Assembly (NCBI GenBank): GCA_013298335.1
Contig: JAAFHI010000215.1
Span: 1-6,334 of the forward strand
Direction: 5' to 3'
Length of the DNA stretch: 6,334 nt
Origin: Actinomycetota bacterium
GTDB lineage: Bacteria > Acidobacteriota > Blastocatellia > Chloracidobacteriales > Chloracidobacteriaceae
Positions 1 through 6,334 of the stretch are shown in pieces. Under the pieces are notes generated by a model, which made no database searches, was not told the DNA's origin, and worked only from the letters and a program-made list of their open reading frames with translations. The number at the start of each line of letters is the position of its first letter. The stretch's first letter is position 1. The translations under genes were made by a program, and so were the position numbers.

Positions 1-609
1 CAGATCAACCCGGCGCTGACGCCGGAAATGGACGCCATCATCGCCAAATCGGTCGAGCACAAGCCCGAAAAACGGTTTGCCTCGGCGGCGGACATGAAGA
101 AGGCGCTTCAGGAACACATCCACAACCTCGACAACCCGCCCATGTCGATTCCCGGGATCCCGGCGGGCGGCAAGGATGTGGTCTTCTGCGGCAGTTGCGG
201 CGGCCAGATTGCCACCGACGACTCCTTCTGCCCGCACTGCGGCGCGGCGCAGCCCTCGGCGGGCCGCAATTCCCGGCAGGTGGCGAAACTGGCGATTCTC
301 GACACCAACGGCATGCAGGCGGTGTCGCTGGTGCTCGAAAAAGACACCAATCTGCTCGGTCGCAACGATCCGCACACCGGCGTTTTTCCGGAAGTCGATC
401 TGACGATGCACGACCCGGAAACCAAGGTTTCACGGCGGCACGCCCGGATTTTCCGTGAAGGGTCGCGGTTTCTGGTCGAGGACCTGTCGAGTGTCAACGG
501 CACCTACGTCAACGGTTCAATCAAACTTTTTCCGAAACAGCCGCATCCGCTTCAGGACGGCGATGAATTGAAGCTCGGCGAAACGCGCATCCGGTTCTCC
601 ATGGGATAA
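1..609 (+). CDS. Ser/Thr protein kinase C-terminus with zinc ribbon and FHA domain (5' partial)
   Basis: This is the last 202 codons of a larger gene; the frame is open at base 1, so the Met codon at 28 is internal and the true start lies upstream. Residues 1-40 of the fragment look like the final helices of a Hanks-type kinase domain: a Pro-Glu-Lys-Arg-Phe stretch (Arg25, the conserved subdomain XI arginine) followed by Ala-Ser-Ala-Ala-Asp and a short amphipathic helix. A zinc ribbon follows, with cysteine pairs C63/C66 and C77/C80. Residues about 95-200 form an FHA domain with Gly120-Arg121, Ser-Arg-Arg-His at 144-147 and Asn-Gly-Thr-Tyr-Val-Asn-Gly at 166-172, the residues that contact phosphothreonine in this family. 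No membrane helix is visible in this part. The inferred role is a cytoplasmic kinase that docks onto phosphothreonine partners, perhaps including itself. The catalytic core is outside the window, so activity cannot be judged here. The stop is TAA at 607-609. Confidence 0.93.
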   Translation, partial: QINPALTPEMDAIIAKSVEHKPEKRFASAADMKKALQEHIHNLDNPPMSIPGIPAGGKDVVFCGSCGGQIATDDSFCPHCGAAQPSAGRNSRQVAKLAILDTNGMQAVSLVLEKDTNLLGRNDPHTGVFPEVDLTMHDPETKVSRRHARIFREGSRFLVEDLSSVNGTYVNGSIKLFPKQPHPLQDGDELKLGETRIRFSMG

Positions 610-677
610 CCGGACCGCGCGGCCTTCAGGCGGCGCTCGGCGAATCCCCGTCAATCCTTCCGGGATCGTCCAAAGCC

Positions 678-1298
678 ATGCTCCATTGTCCGCAGTGTCG
701 CCGGATGCTCGACCGTCCGGGAAAGTTTTGCCGCAATTGCGGCACCCAGTTGAAAGTCCTGGTCGCCAAACCGGAATCACCGGGAATCGGCGAAGCCGCC
801 GCCGCGCCGGTTGCGTCGATCGCGCCGGGGCCGAACGTATCCGACTATCTCGTGGGTTCTCCGACCAATGCCCTCATCGGCCCCTACCGACAGGCCGGGG
901 TCGGACTCCGCCTGACGGCCCAGATGATTGATTTTTCCGCCTGCGTGCTCTGGCTGACCGTCTGGATGGCGCTCGGCGTGGCACTCTCCGGCCTGTCACC
1001 GTTCTTTCAGCCTTTTCTCAAACTGGTCGGAATTCTCGGACTTCCCCTGCTGGCCGGTGCGAACCTCCTCATTGCGCCGACCTTTGGAGGGCAATCGCTC
1101 GGCAAGTGGCTCGTCGGCATTCGCATCGTTCGCGCCGACTACCGTGAAATCACGGCGCTCACCGTCCTCAAACGGCACGCACTGGGGTATCCCCTTTCGC
1201 TGTTCGGGGCGGGACTCGGATTTTTGTGGATGATTTGGGACCGCAAACAACAGGGGTGGCACGACAAAATCGCCCGGACGCTCGTCGTGTTCACCTGA
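678..1298 (+). CDS. Zinc ribbon-RDD family membrane protein
   Basis: A 206-residue protein. The N-terminus is a short zinc ribbon with C4/C7 and C18/C21. A Pro/Ala-rich linker (about 28-70) leads into an RDD domain with three predicted membrane helices, roughly 87-106, 112-134 and 170-187. The family signature is visible: Arg78 and Asp85 before helix 1, the Gly-Gln-Ser-Leu-Gly-Lys block at 138-143 after helix 2, and Asp188 followed by a Gly-Trp-His-Asp-Lys segment after helix 3. RDD proteins are poorly defined; some are linked to ion or solute transport, so the function stays open. The ATG at 678 is supported because the first cysteine of the ribbon comes three residues later. No clear Shine-Dalgarno sequence precedes it. 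The ribbon resembles the one in the kinase gene 68 bases upstream, which hints at a shared partner or a common origin. The gene lies 9 bases before the phosphatase gene and in the same reading frame. Confidence 0.9.
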   Translation: MLHCPQCRRMLDRPGKFCRNCGTQLKVLVAKPESPGIGEAAAAPVASIAPGPNVSDYLVGSPTNALIGPYRQAGVGLRLTAQMIDFSACVLWLTVWMALGVALSGLSPFFQPFLKLVGILGLPLLAGANLLIAPTFGGQSLGKWLVGIRIVRADYREITALTVLKRHALGYPLSLFGAGLGFLWMIWDRKQQGWHDKIARTLVVFT

Positions 1299-1307
1299 TT
1301 CGAATCA
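1296..1307. other. 12-bp perfect palindrome across a stop codon and up to the next start
   Basis: TGATTCGAATCA is its own reverse complement. It begins with the TGA stop of the RDD gene and ends one base before the ATG of the phosphatase gene. It could be a protein binding site or a small mRNA structure at the gene junction, but a 12-base palindrome is expected about once or twice by chance in a window of this size. A role is therefore speculative. Confidence 0.3.
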
Positions 1308-3053
1308 ATGATACCGCGTAAAGAAACGACGCCAGTTCTCCTCATCACGCCGCCGTCGGGAGCGAACTTCGAATTCGCCCTCGAGAAAATCCGCGTCACC
1401 ATCGGACGCTCCTCGCGCAACGACATCTGCATCAACGATCCGTTCGCCTCCCGGCTTCACGCCGAAATCCGCCGTGAAAAGGACGCCTTTTTCGTCGTCG
1501 ACAACGGCAGCGCCAACGGGACGTACCACAACGGCGAACGCTTCACCGGCAGCGCGCCGCTGCGTCCGGGCGACATCGTCCGCATCGGCGAGACCGAAAT
1601 CCAGTTTACCGACGGGGTTCTGAGCACGGCGAGCGCCAGTTTCAAGATTTCCGACATCGACATCGCCTCGCAGGCCGAAGTCACCATCGTCGGACGCGCC
1701 CGCTCCGCCGATTCGCATGAAAACCTGCTGTCGGTCTTTACCGAAATCGCCGCCCGTGACCAGCAGACCGAAAGCGGGAAAACCGGGCTGCTCTCGCCCG
1801 TCGGCGTCGGAAAACAGCGCGACCTGCTGGCCGTCGTCAGCAAGGTGGTCGAAACCCTGCTCGTCGAACAGACGCTCGACGAAACCCTCAACGCGGTGCT
1901 CGGGCTCGTGTTCGACGCCGTCAAGGCCGAACGCGGCTACCTTTTTCTGACCGACACCGACAAGGAGCTGATCCTCAAGTCGAACCGCCACGCCAGTTCG
2001 AGCGACCCCGACGAAGAGGTCAAACTGAGCCGTTCGATCTGCGACAAGGTCATCGGCGAAGGCGCGTCGGTCCTGACGTCGGACGCGCAGCAGGACCCGC
2101 GTTTCGCCGCGAGCCATTCGATTCACCTCGGCAACATCCGCTCGATCATGGCCGTGCCGCTGTCCACCAACGACGCCGTGCTCGGCATGATCTACGTGGA
2201 CAACCTCTTTGCCACCAATCGTTTCAGCCAGGAAGACCTCGGCGTGCTGACCACCATCGCGCGGGTCGCGGCGATCAAGATCGTGAATTCGCGCCTGCTC
2301 GAAGCCCAGCTTGAAAAACGCCGACTCGACGAAGAACTCAAGGTGGCGAGCGAAATCCAGTTGAGCCTCCACCCGACCCGGCTGCCGCGTATCGAAGGCT
2401 TCGAGTTGATCGGCATCAGCTTTCCCTGCCGGGAAATCGGCGGCGACTACTACGACTTCATTCCACGCCGGAACGGCAAGCTGATCGTCGCCCTCGGCGA
2501 CGTGTCGGGAAAAGGGACCGGCGCGGCGCTGATGATGTCGAGCCTTCACGCGGCGATGCGCGCCCAGTCGCAGACCGGCAGCCCGGTTGAGGAAATTGTC
2601 TCGGAAGTGAATTCCTACATCGTCGAAAATTCCCCGGAGAACAAGTTTCTCACCCTGTTCTGCGCCGAACTCGATCCGACGACCGGCGTGTTTGACTACA
2701 CCAACGCCGGCCACAACCCGGCGCTGCTGGTTCATGCCGACGGCACCACCAGCGAACTGAACGCCGAGGGCATCCCGGTCGGCATCGCCCAGGGATTTGC
2801 CTACACGGCGACCCAGGCCCGCATCAATCCGGGCGACGTCCTCATCATCTACAGCGACGGCATTACCGAGAGCGTCAACGAACAGGACGACGAATTCGGC
2901 ATGACCCGGCTCATCGAAATCGTCGCCAAGTACCGTACGCTGGGGGCTTCGCGCATCCGCGACCGGATTGACGAAGCGGTCGGGAAATTCGTCGGCAAGG
3001 CGGCCCCGGTGGACGACATGACGCTGGTCATCCTCAAGCGCCTCGAAACGTAG
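1308..3053 (+). CDS. FHA-GAF-PP2C (SpoIIE/RsbU-type) Ser/Thr phosphatase
   Basis: A complete 581-residue cytoplasmic protein with no signal peptide or membrane helix. Residues about 9-100 are an FHA domain (Gly33-Arg34, Ser-Arg-Leu-His at 48-51, Asn-Gly-Thr-Tyr-His-Asn-Gly at 70-76), expected to bind phosphothreonine. A low-complexity linker spans about 104-170. A GAF domain covers about 172-330, with Ile-Met-Ala-Val-Pro-Leu at 280-285 and Gly-Met-Ile-Tyr-Val-Asp at 293-298; its ligand is unknown. A coiled-coil helix (about 328-352) leads into a PP2C/SpoIIE phosphatase domain at about 360-578. Its metal and core motifs all look intact: Gly-Gly-Asp-Tyr-Tyr-Asp 378-383, Gly-Asp-Val-Ser-Gly-Lys-Gly 397-403, Asn-Ala-Gly-His-Asn-Pro 466-471, Tyr-Ser-Asp-Gly 515-518 and Asp-Asp-Met-Thr 569-572. 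Family members dephosphorylate Ser/Thr of partner proteins, classically anti-sigma antagonists; no such partner is visible here. The start is fixed closely by the in-frame TGA 12 bases upstream. Its natural opponents are the kinases on either side. Confidence 0.95.
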   Translation: MIPRKETTPVLLITPPSGANFEFALEKIRVTIGRSSRNDICINDPFASRLHAEIRREKDAFFVVDNGSANGTYHNGERFTGSAPLRPGDIVRIGETEIQFTDGVLSTASASFKISDIDIASQAEVTIVGRARSADSHENLLSVFTEIAARDQQTESGKTGLLSPVGVGKQRDLLAVVSKVVETLLVEQTLDETLNAVLGLVFDAVKAERGYLFLTDTDKELILKSNRHASSSDPDEEVKLSRSICDKVIGEGASVLTSDAQQDPRFAASHSIHLGNIRSIMAVPLSTNDAVLGMIYVDNLFATNRFSQEDLGVLTTIARVAAIKIVNSRLLEAQLEKRRLDEELKVASEIQLSLHPTRLPRIEGFELIGISFPCREIGGDYYDFIPRRNGKLIVALGDVSGKGTGAALMMSSLHAAMRAQSQTGSPVEEIVSEVNSYIVENSPENKFLTLFCAELDPTTGVFDYTNAGHNPALLVHADGTTSELNAEGIPVGIAQGFAYTATQARINPGDVLIIYSDGITESVNEQDDEFGMTRLIEIVAKYRTLGASRIRDRIDEAVGKFVGKAAPVDDMTLVILKRLET

Positions 3054-3102
3054 CTGTCGCGTACCGGTTCAGCCGTCGCGAACGTCCGAACACCTTTCTT
3101 TC

Positions 3103-6100
3103 ATGGTGACCGCTTTCCGCTTCCGCCCAGTTTTTTTTCTTTGTGGCGCGTTTCTCGCCGGGCTGGCGGGATTGTGGGCGGGAAACGGTCCGGCTGCCGC
3201 CCAGCATTTCAACTTCAAAACCTACACGACCTCCGACGGACTGCCCCAAAACGTGGTCCACAGTCTGCTTCAGGATTCCACCGGACGGCTCTGGATCGGG
3301 ACCATCGACGGGTTGAGCTGCTACGACGGGACCGGTTTCCGAAACTTCGGGAAGGAAAACGGGCTGACCAACACCCGCACTCTCTCGATTTTCGAGGATT
3401 CGCCCACCGTCTTCTACTTCGGCACCCGCCAGGGCGTCACCCGGATCGACATTTCCGGACCGACGCCGAAACTGACCGCCGTTCTCGGAACCGCCGACGT
3501 CAGACTCGATTCGGTCGGGGCCGTCACCCGTTCGAAGGGCGGCACCTACTGGTTCGGCACCGCTGACGGTCTCGCCCTCTGGGACGGCCAGACCCTGCGG
3601 AAATTCCCGCTTCCACCCGACAAAAAGAACGTCACCGCGACACTGCGCGATCCCGACGGGACCCTCTGGTTCGGCATCGGGAACGAGCTTCTGCGGATCG
3701 AATCGCCCGACGCGAATCCCCGCGCCACCTTTTTCGGACCGGCGGACGGACTGATCTCCGAGCGGGTGCGCGGACTGTTTCGCGACTCGAAAGGCGCGCT
3801 CTGGGTCGCCGGACACGCCGGACTGAATCGCGGCGTCGGAAGCGGTCCGGGCATGAAATTCCGTCATTTCGGCGCGTCGGACGGCTTCCCCGCCGACAAT
3901 TTCTATGTCGTGGGCGAGGACCAGCAGGGTCATTTCTGGGTTTCAACCAATCAGGGGGCCGCCAAATTCACGGTGACGGGTGATCCGGCGACCGCCGAGG
4001 TGACGCTCTCGATTCTTGGCATCTATCAGGAAAAGAACGGGTTGTCCGACGATCGGGTGGTCCCCGTCATCGTTGACCGCGAACGTAACGTCTGGTTCGG
4101 AACGCACAACGGCCTCGCCAAGCTGGAGACGGAACGGTTCGTCAACTTTGATGCCCGCGACGGATTGCCGAGCGATCTCGTCAACGCGGTGGCGAGCGAC
4201 GGCGAGGGCGCGGTCTGGATCGCGACCGACAAGGGACTCGCGGCGGCCATCGGCACCCGCATCGTGAACCTGACCGGCGTCCATCCGAAGCTGGCGAAGG
4301 GCGTCCGCTGCCTGTACCGCACCCGCGACGGACGCATGATCGCCGCCTGCGAGGAATTTTCCGTCCTCGAACTGACCCGCGTCCCCGGCGGCGCGCTGAC
4401 CCCGGCCACCGTGACCGCCCGCGAACTGACGCTCCAGACCGACTTCAAGCAGACCCAGATTCTCGCCATCTCGCAGAATGAAGCGGGCGACATTCTCGTC
4501 GGGACCCTCCGCGGCATCTTCCGCCACGACGGGAAACGCTCCATTTTCTACGATTCCAAAAGCGGTTTGAGCGGAGACGTGGTCTTCGAATTCGGACGCA
4601 ACCAGACCGGCGAGCAGTGGATCGGGACCAACAACGGCATCACCCGGATGACCGTCGCCCCCGACGGGACACCGACCTTCACCCCGCTCTCCGGTCCGGA
4701 AGCCCGCGTCGGCACGAACGTCGGGCCGACCTTTCGCGATTCCACCGGCGCGATGTGGATCGCGACCGAGGGCGACGGCGTCTTCCGCTGGGACGGCGCG
4801 CGCCTCCAGCCCTTCACGACCGCCAACGGCCTCTCGAACAACGTCGTCAACCATATCCTCGAACAGCCGTCGGGCACGATCTGGATTTCGACCAACAAGG
4901 GCGTCGACCGGATTCGCGACGGGAAAATCGAGCATTTCGACGACGCGGAAGGCTTCTCGCGCAAGGGCACGGACTCGCGCGGGGCGGCGACCGACCGCGA
5001 GGGCAACATCTGGTTCGCCACGCAGTATGGCGCGGTCAAATACGTCGCCGCCGAAGATCGCCCTTCCGCGGTTGCGCCCATTCTTCAGATCATCGGTGCG
5101 CGGGTGGCGGGCGAACCGGCCACCGAGACCGAGTTCAGGGAATTCGCGCTCCCGACCGGGGCCGCGTTCGGATATCGCCGCAATTCGCTCGAATTCAATT
5201 TCGTCGGCGTGTCGCTCGCGGGGGAAAACCGCGTCACCTACCGCTGGAAGCTGGAAGGCTTCGACGCCGACTGGCAACCGGCCTCGAAACTTCGGGCGGT
5301 CACCTACCAGAACCTCCCGCCGGGGGCCTACACCTTCGTCGCCAGGGCGGTGAACGCCGACGGCCTCGAAAGTACGCCGGTTCGCCTCCGGTTTTCCATC
5401 GCCCGGCCCTTCTGGCAGCGCTGGTGGTTCCTGCTGCTGGCGGCGCTCGCGGTCGGCGGCGGCGGGTTCGGCCTGCACCGCCTGCGCGTTTCCGCCATCC
5501 AGAGCCAGAAGCAGGAACTCGAACGGACCGTCGCGCGGCGTACCGTCGAACTCGGCGACGCCCTCAGGGAAACCGAGCAGAAAAACGCCCTGCTCGAAGC
5601 CGCCAAGACCGAAGTCGAACTCAAGAACAAGGAACTCGACCGCAAAATCGAGGAACTCGAAGCCTCGAACCGGCAGGCCGACCGGATTTTCTCGGCGCTC
5701 GCCCAGGCCCTGCCCGGCACGGTCCTCGACGGAAAGTACCGGCTCGACTACAAGATCGGGACGGGCGGATTCGGCGCGGTCTTTCGCGGCACGCACGTCC
5801 TCCTCAACAACACCATCGCCGTGAAAGTTTTCCGGCCCACCGTCGGCAACGATTCGACCAACGCCGTCGAACGCTTCCGCCGCGAGGGCATCGCCACCTG
5901 CCGCGTCAACCACCCGAACGCGGTCAAGGTCATGGATTCCGGGATTTCGCAGGACGGCATCGCCTACATCGTGATGGAACTGCTCGACGGCCATTCGCTC
6001 GCCGAGGAAATCCGCCGTCGTCCGGGGTTGTCGCTCGCCCGCGCGGCCACCATCGTCGCGCAGGTCTGCGACGCCCTCGAAGCCGCCCACGGAGCGGGGA

Positions 6101-6334
6101 TCATCCATCGCGACATCAAGCCGGACAACATTTTCCTGCACGAGACACCCGACGGCGAAATCATCAAGGTGGTGGATTTCGGCATCGCGAAACTGGTCGG
6201 CGGCGAAACCAACGAGGACATGGAGACGCTGACCAAGACCGGCGGCATCATCGGAACGCCCGTCTACATGTCGCCCGAACGCCTCAACGGCCACCCCTGC
6301 GACGGGAAATCGGACGTCTACAGCGTCGGCATCA
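3103..6334 (+). CDS. Propeller-Y_Y_Y transmembrane receptor Ser/Thr kinase (3' partial)
   Basis: The frame stays open from ATG 3103 to the window end (1077 codons plus one base), so the 3' end is missing. Order: signal peptide (Arg-containing start, hydrophobic about 10-26, likely cleavage after Ala31-Ala-Ala33); about 14 propeller repeats (about 36-650); Y_Y_Y domain (about 655-765); one membrane helix (about 770-792); coiled coil (about 798-868); kinase domain from about 876. Kinase landmarks are intact: glycine loop 886-891, ATP-site Lys908, helix-C Glu928, His-Arg-Asp 1002-1004 with Lys1006 and Asn1009, Asp-Phe-Gly 1025-1027, Ser-Pro-Glu 1057-1059 and Asp1071. It is therefore an RD kinase and probably active. 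Thr1044, Thr1046 and Thr1052 lie in the activation segment. The topology implies periplasmic sensing and cytoplasmic phosphorylation. Such sensors usually end in a histidine kinase, GGDEF or DNA-binding output, so this output is unusual. The start is chosen because the signal peptide begins there; no clear ribosome binding site is seen. The frame lies 49 bases after the phosphatase gene. Confidence 0.93.
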   Translation, partial: MVTAFRFRPVFFLCGAFLAGLAGLWAGNGPAAAQHFNFKTYTTSDGLPQNVVHSLLQDSTGRLWIGTIDGLSCYDGTGFRNFGKENGLTNTRTLSIFEDSPTVFYFGTRQGVTRIDISGPTPKLTAVLGTADVRLDSVGAVTRSKGGTYWFGTADGLALWDGQTLRKFPLPPDKKNVTATLRDPDGTLWFGIGNELLRIESPDANPRATFFGPADGLISERVRGLFRDSKGALWVAGHAGLNRGVGSGPGMKFRHFGASDGFPADNFYVVGEDQQGHFWVSTNQGAAKFTVTGDPATAEVTLSILGIYQEKNGLSDDRVVPVIVDRERNVWFGTHNGLAKLETERFVNFDARDGLPSDLVNAVASDGEGAVWIATDKGLAAAIGTRIVNLTGVHPKLAKGVRCLYRTRDGRMIAACEEFSVLELTRVPGGALTPATVTARELTLQTDFKQTQILAISQNEAGDILVGTLRGIFRHDGKRSIFYDSKSGLSGDVVFEFGRNQTGEQWIGTNNGITRMTVAPDGTPTFTPLSGPEARVGTNVGPTFRDSTGAMWIATEGDGVFRWDGARLQPFTTANGLSNNVVNHILEQPSGTIWISTNKGVDRIRDGKIEHFDDAEGFSRKGTDSRGAATDREGNIWFATQYGAVKYVAAEDRPSAVAPILQIIGARVAGEPATETEFREFALPTGAAFGYRRNSLEFNFVGVSLAGENRVTYRWKLEGFDADWQPASKLRAVTYQNLPPGAYTFVARAVNADGLESTPVRLRFSIARPFWQRWWFLLLAALAVGGGGFGLHRLRVSAIQSQKQELERTVARRTVELGDALRETEQKNALLEAAKTEVELKNKELDRKIEELEASNRQADRIFSALAQALPGTVLDGKYRLDYKIGTGGFGAVFRGTHVLLNNTIAVKVFRPTVGNDSTNAVERFRREGIATCRVNHPNAVKVMDSGISQDGIAYIVMELLDGHSLAEEIRRRPGLSLARAATIVAQVCDALEAAHGAGIIHRDIKPDNIFLHETPDGEIIKVVDFGIAKLVGGETNEDMETLTKTGGIIGTPVYMSPERLNGHPCDGKSDVYSVGI
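3208..5052 (+). repeat. About 14 tandem propeller repeats within the receptor kinase
   Basis: These are protein-level repeats of about 40-53 residues, each centred on a Trp-(Ile/Phe/Val)-(Gly/Ala/Ser)-Thr strand followed by Gly-Leu or Gly-Val, with a preceding Asp-Gly-Leu-Pro-like turn. Centres fall at residues W64, Y105, W150, W189, W234, W279, W331, W372, M412, L465, W506, W552, W594 and W637 of the receptor. Fourteen units fit two seven-bladed beta propellers, the arrangement known for hybrid two-component sensors that bind polysaccharide fragments. Units 2, 9 and 10 lack the tryptophan, and unit 9 is the most degenerate. The ligand cannot be deduced; a carbohydrate is one possibility by family precedent. 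The repeats are not obvious as DNA repeats, so they are old. Confidence 0.85.

Noticed and set aside
28..30. ATG as the start of the first gene
   Set aside because: The frame is open upstream to base 1 and the residues before it continue a kinase C-terminal lobe, so this Met is internal.
610..677. Possible terminator hairpin between the first two genes
   Set aside because: The best pairing found is a four-base stem (GCCT/AGGC) with a two-base loop, and no run of T follows. This is too weak to call.
1305..2735. A 476-codon open frame on the - strand
   Set aside because: It is in codon register with the FHA-GAF-PP2C gene and is explained the same way. The sense strand has full FHA, GAF and PP2C motifs.
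3054..3102. Possible terminator or promoter between phosphatase and receptor genes
   Set aside because: There is a short direct repeat of GTCGCG but no stable inverted repeat with a T tract and no convincing -35/-10 pair.
3141..3566. A 141-codon open frame on the + strand
   Set aside because: It is out of frame inside the receptor kinase gene; its product is Arg/His-rich and low in motifs, while the overlapping frame shows the propeller repeats.
3034..3933. A 299-codon open frame on the - strand
   Set aside because: It is in register with the receptor kinase and covers its signal peptide and first propeller units; no domain is visible in its product.
3943..6294. A 783-codon open frame on the - strand
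   Set aside because: Its codons are the exact reverse complements of the receptor kinase codons. It stays open because the sense gene uses no TTA, CTA or TCA codons there, as expected in GC-rich coding DNA. Its product is a Gly/Ala/Arg/Asp/Val-rich string with no recognisable domain, whereas the + strand shows intact repeats and kinase motifs.

Overview
The window is GC-rich and densely coding. It carries four genes, all on the + strand and closely spaced, and all concerned with reversible Ser/Thr phosphorylation. The first gene (3' part only) is the end of a Hanks-type Ser/Thr kinase followed by a zinc ribbon and an FHA domain. The second is a small membrane protein with an N-terminal zinc ribbon and an RDD domain. 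The third is a cytoplasmic FHA-GAF-PP2C (SpoIIE/RsbU-type) phosphatase. The fourth (5' part only) is a large sensor: signal peptide, about 14 two-component-regulator propeller repeats, a Y_Y_Y domain, one membrane helix, a coiled-coil linker, and then a Hanks-type Ser/Thr kinase domain in place of the usual histidine kinase.

Layout: 1-609 kinase C-terminus/zinc ribbon/FHA; 610-677 spacer; 678-1298 zinc ribbon-RDD protein; 1299-1307 spacer; 1308-3053 FHA-GAF-PP2C phosphatase; 3054-3102 spacer; 3103-6334 propeller-receptor kinase, still open at the window end. No tRNA, rRNA, CRISPR array, insertion sequence or convincing terminator was seen. The spacers are 68, 9 and 49 bases, which fits a single transcription unit. 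None of the three visible start codons has a clear Shine-Dalgarno sequence.

A plausible working model (inference): the receptor kinase senses a periplasmic ligand through its propellers and phosphorylates cytoplasmic threonines, the FHA domains of the neighbouring proteins read those phosphothreonines, and the PP2C protein removes phosphate from serine/threonine substrates. The RDD protein may be a membrane partner or transporter under this control.

The organism is a bacterium rich in eukaryote-like kinases, FHA proteins and hybrid sensors. The style (GC-rich, propeller-Y_Y_Y sensors, kinase-zinc ribbon-FHA proteins) would suit Acidobacteriota, but Myxococcota, other deltaproteobacterial lineages or an uncultured phylum cannot be excluded from this sequence alone.

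The most notable item is the fourth gene. It is easy to miss because it has no stop codon inside the window and is overlain by very long antisense open frames. I read it codon by codon from 3103 to 6334 and found no internal stop.
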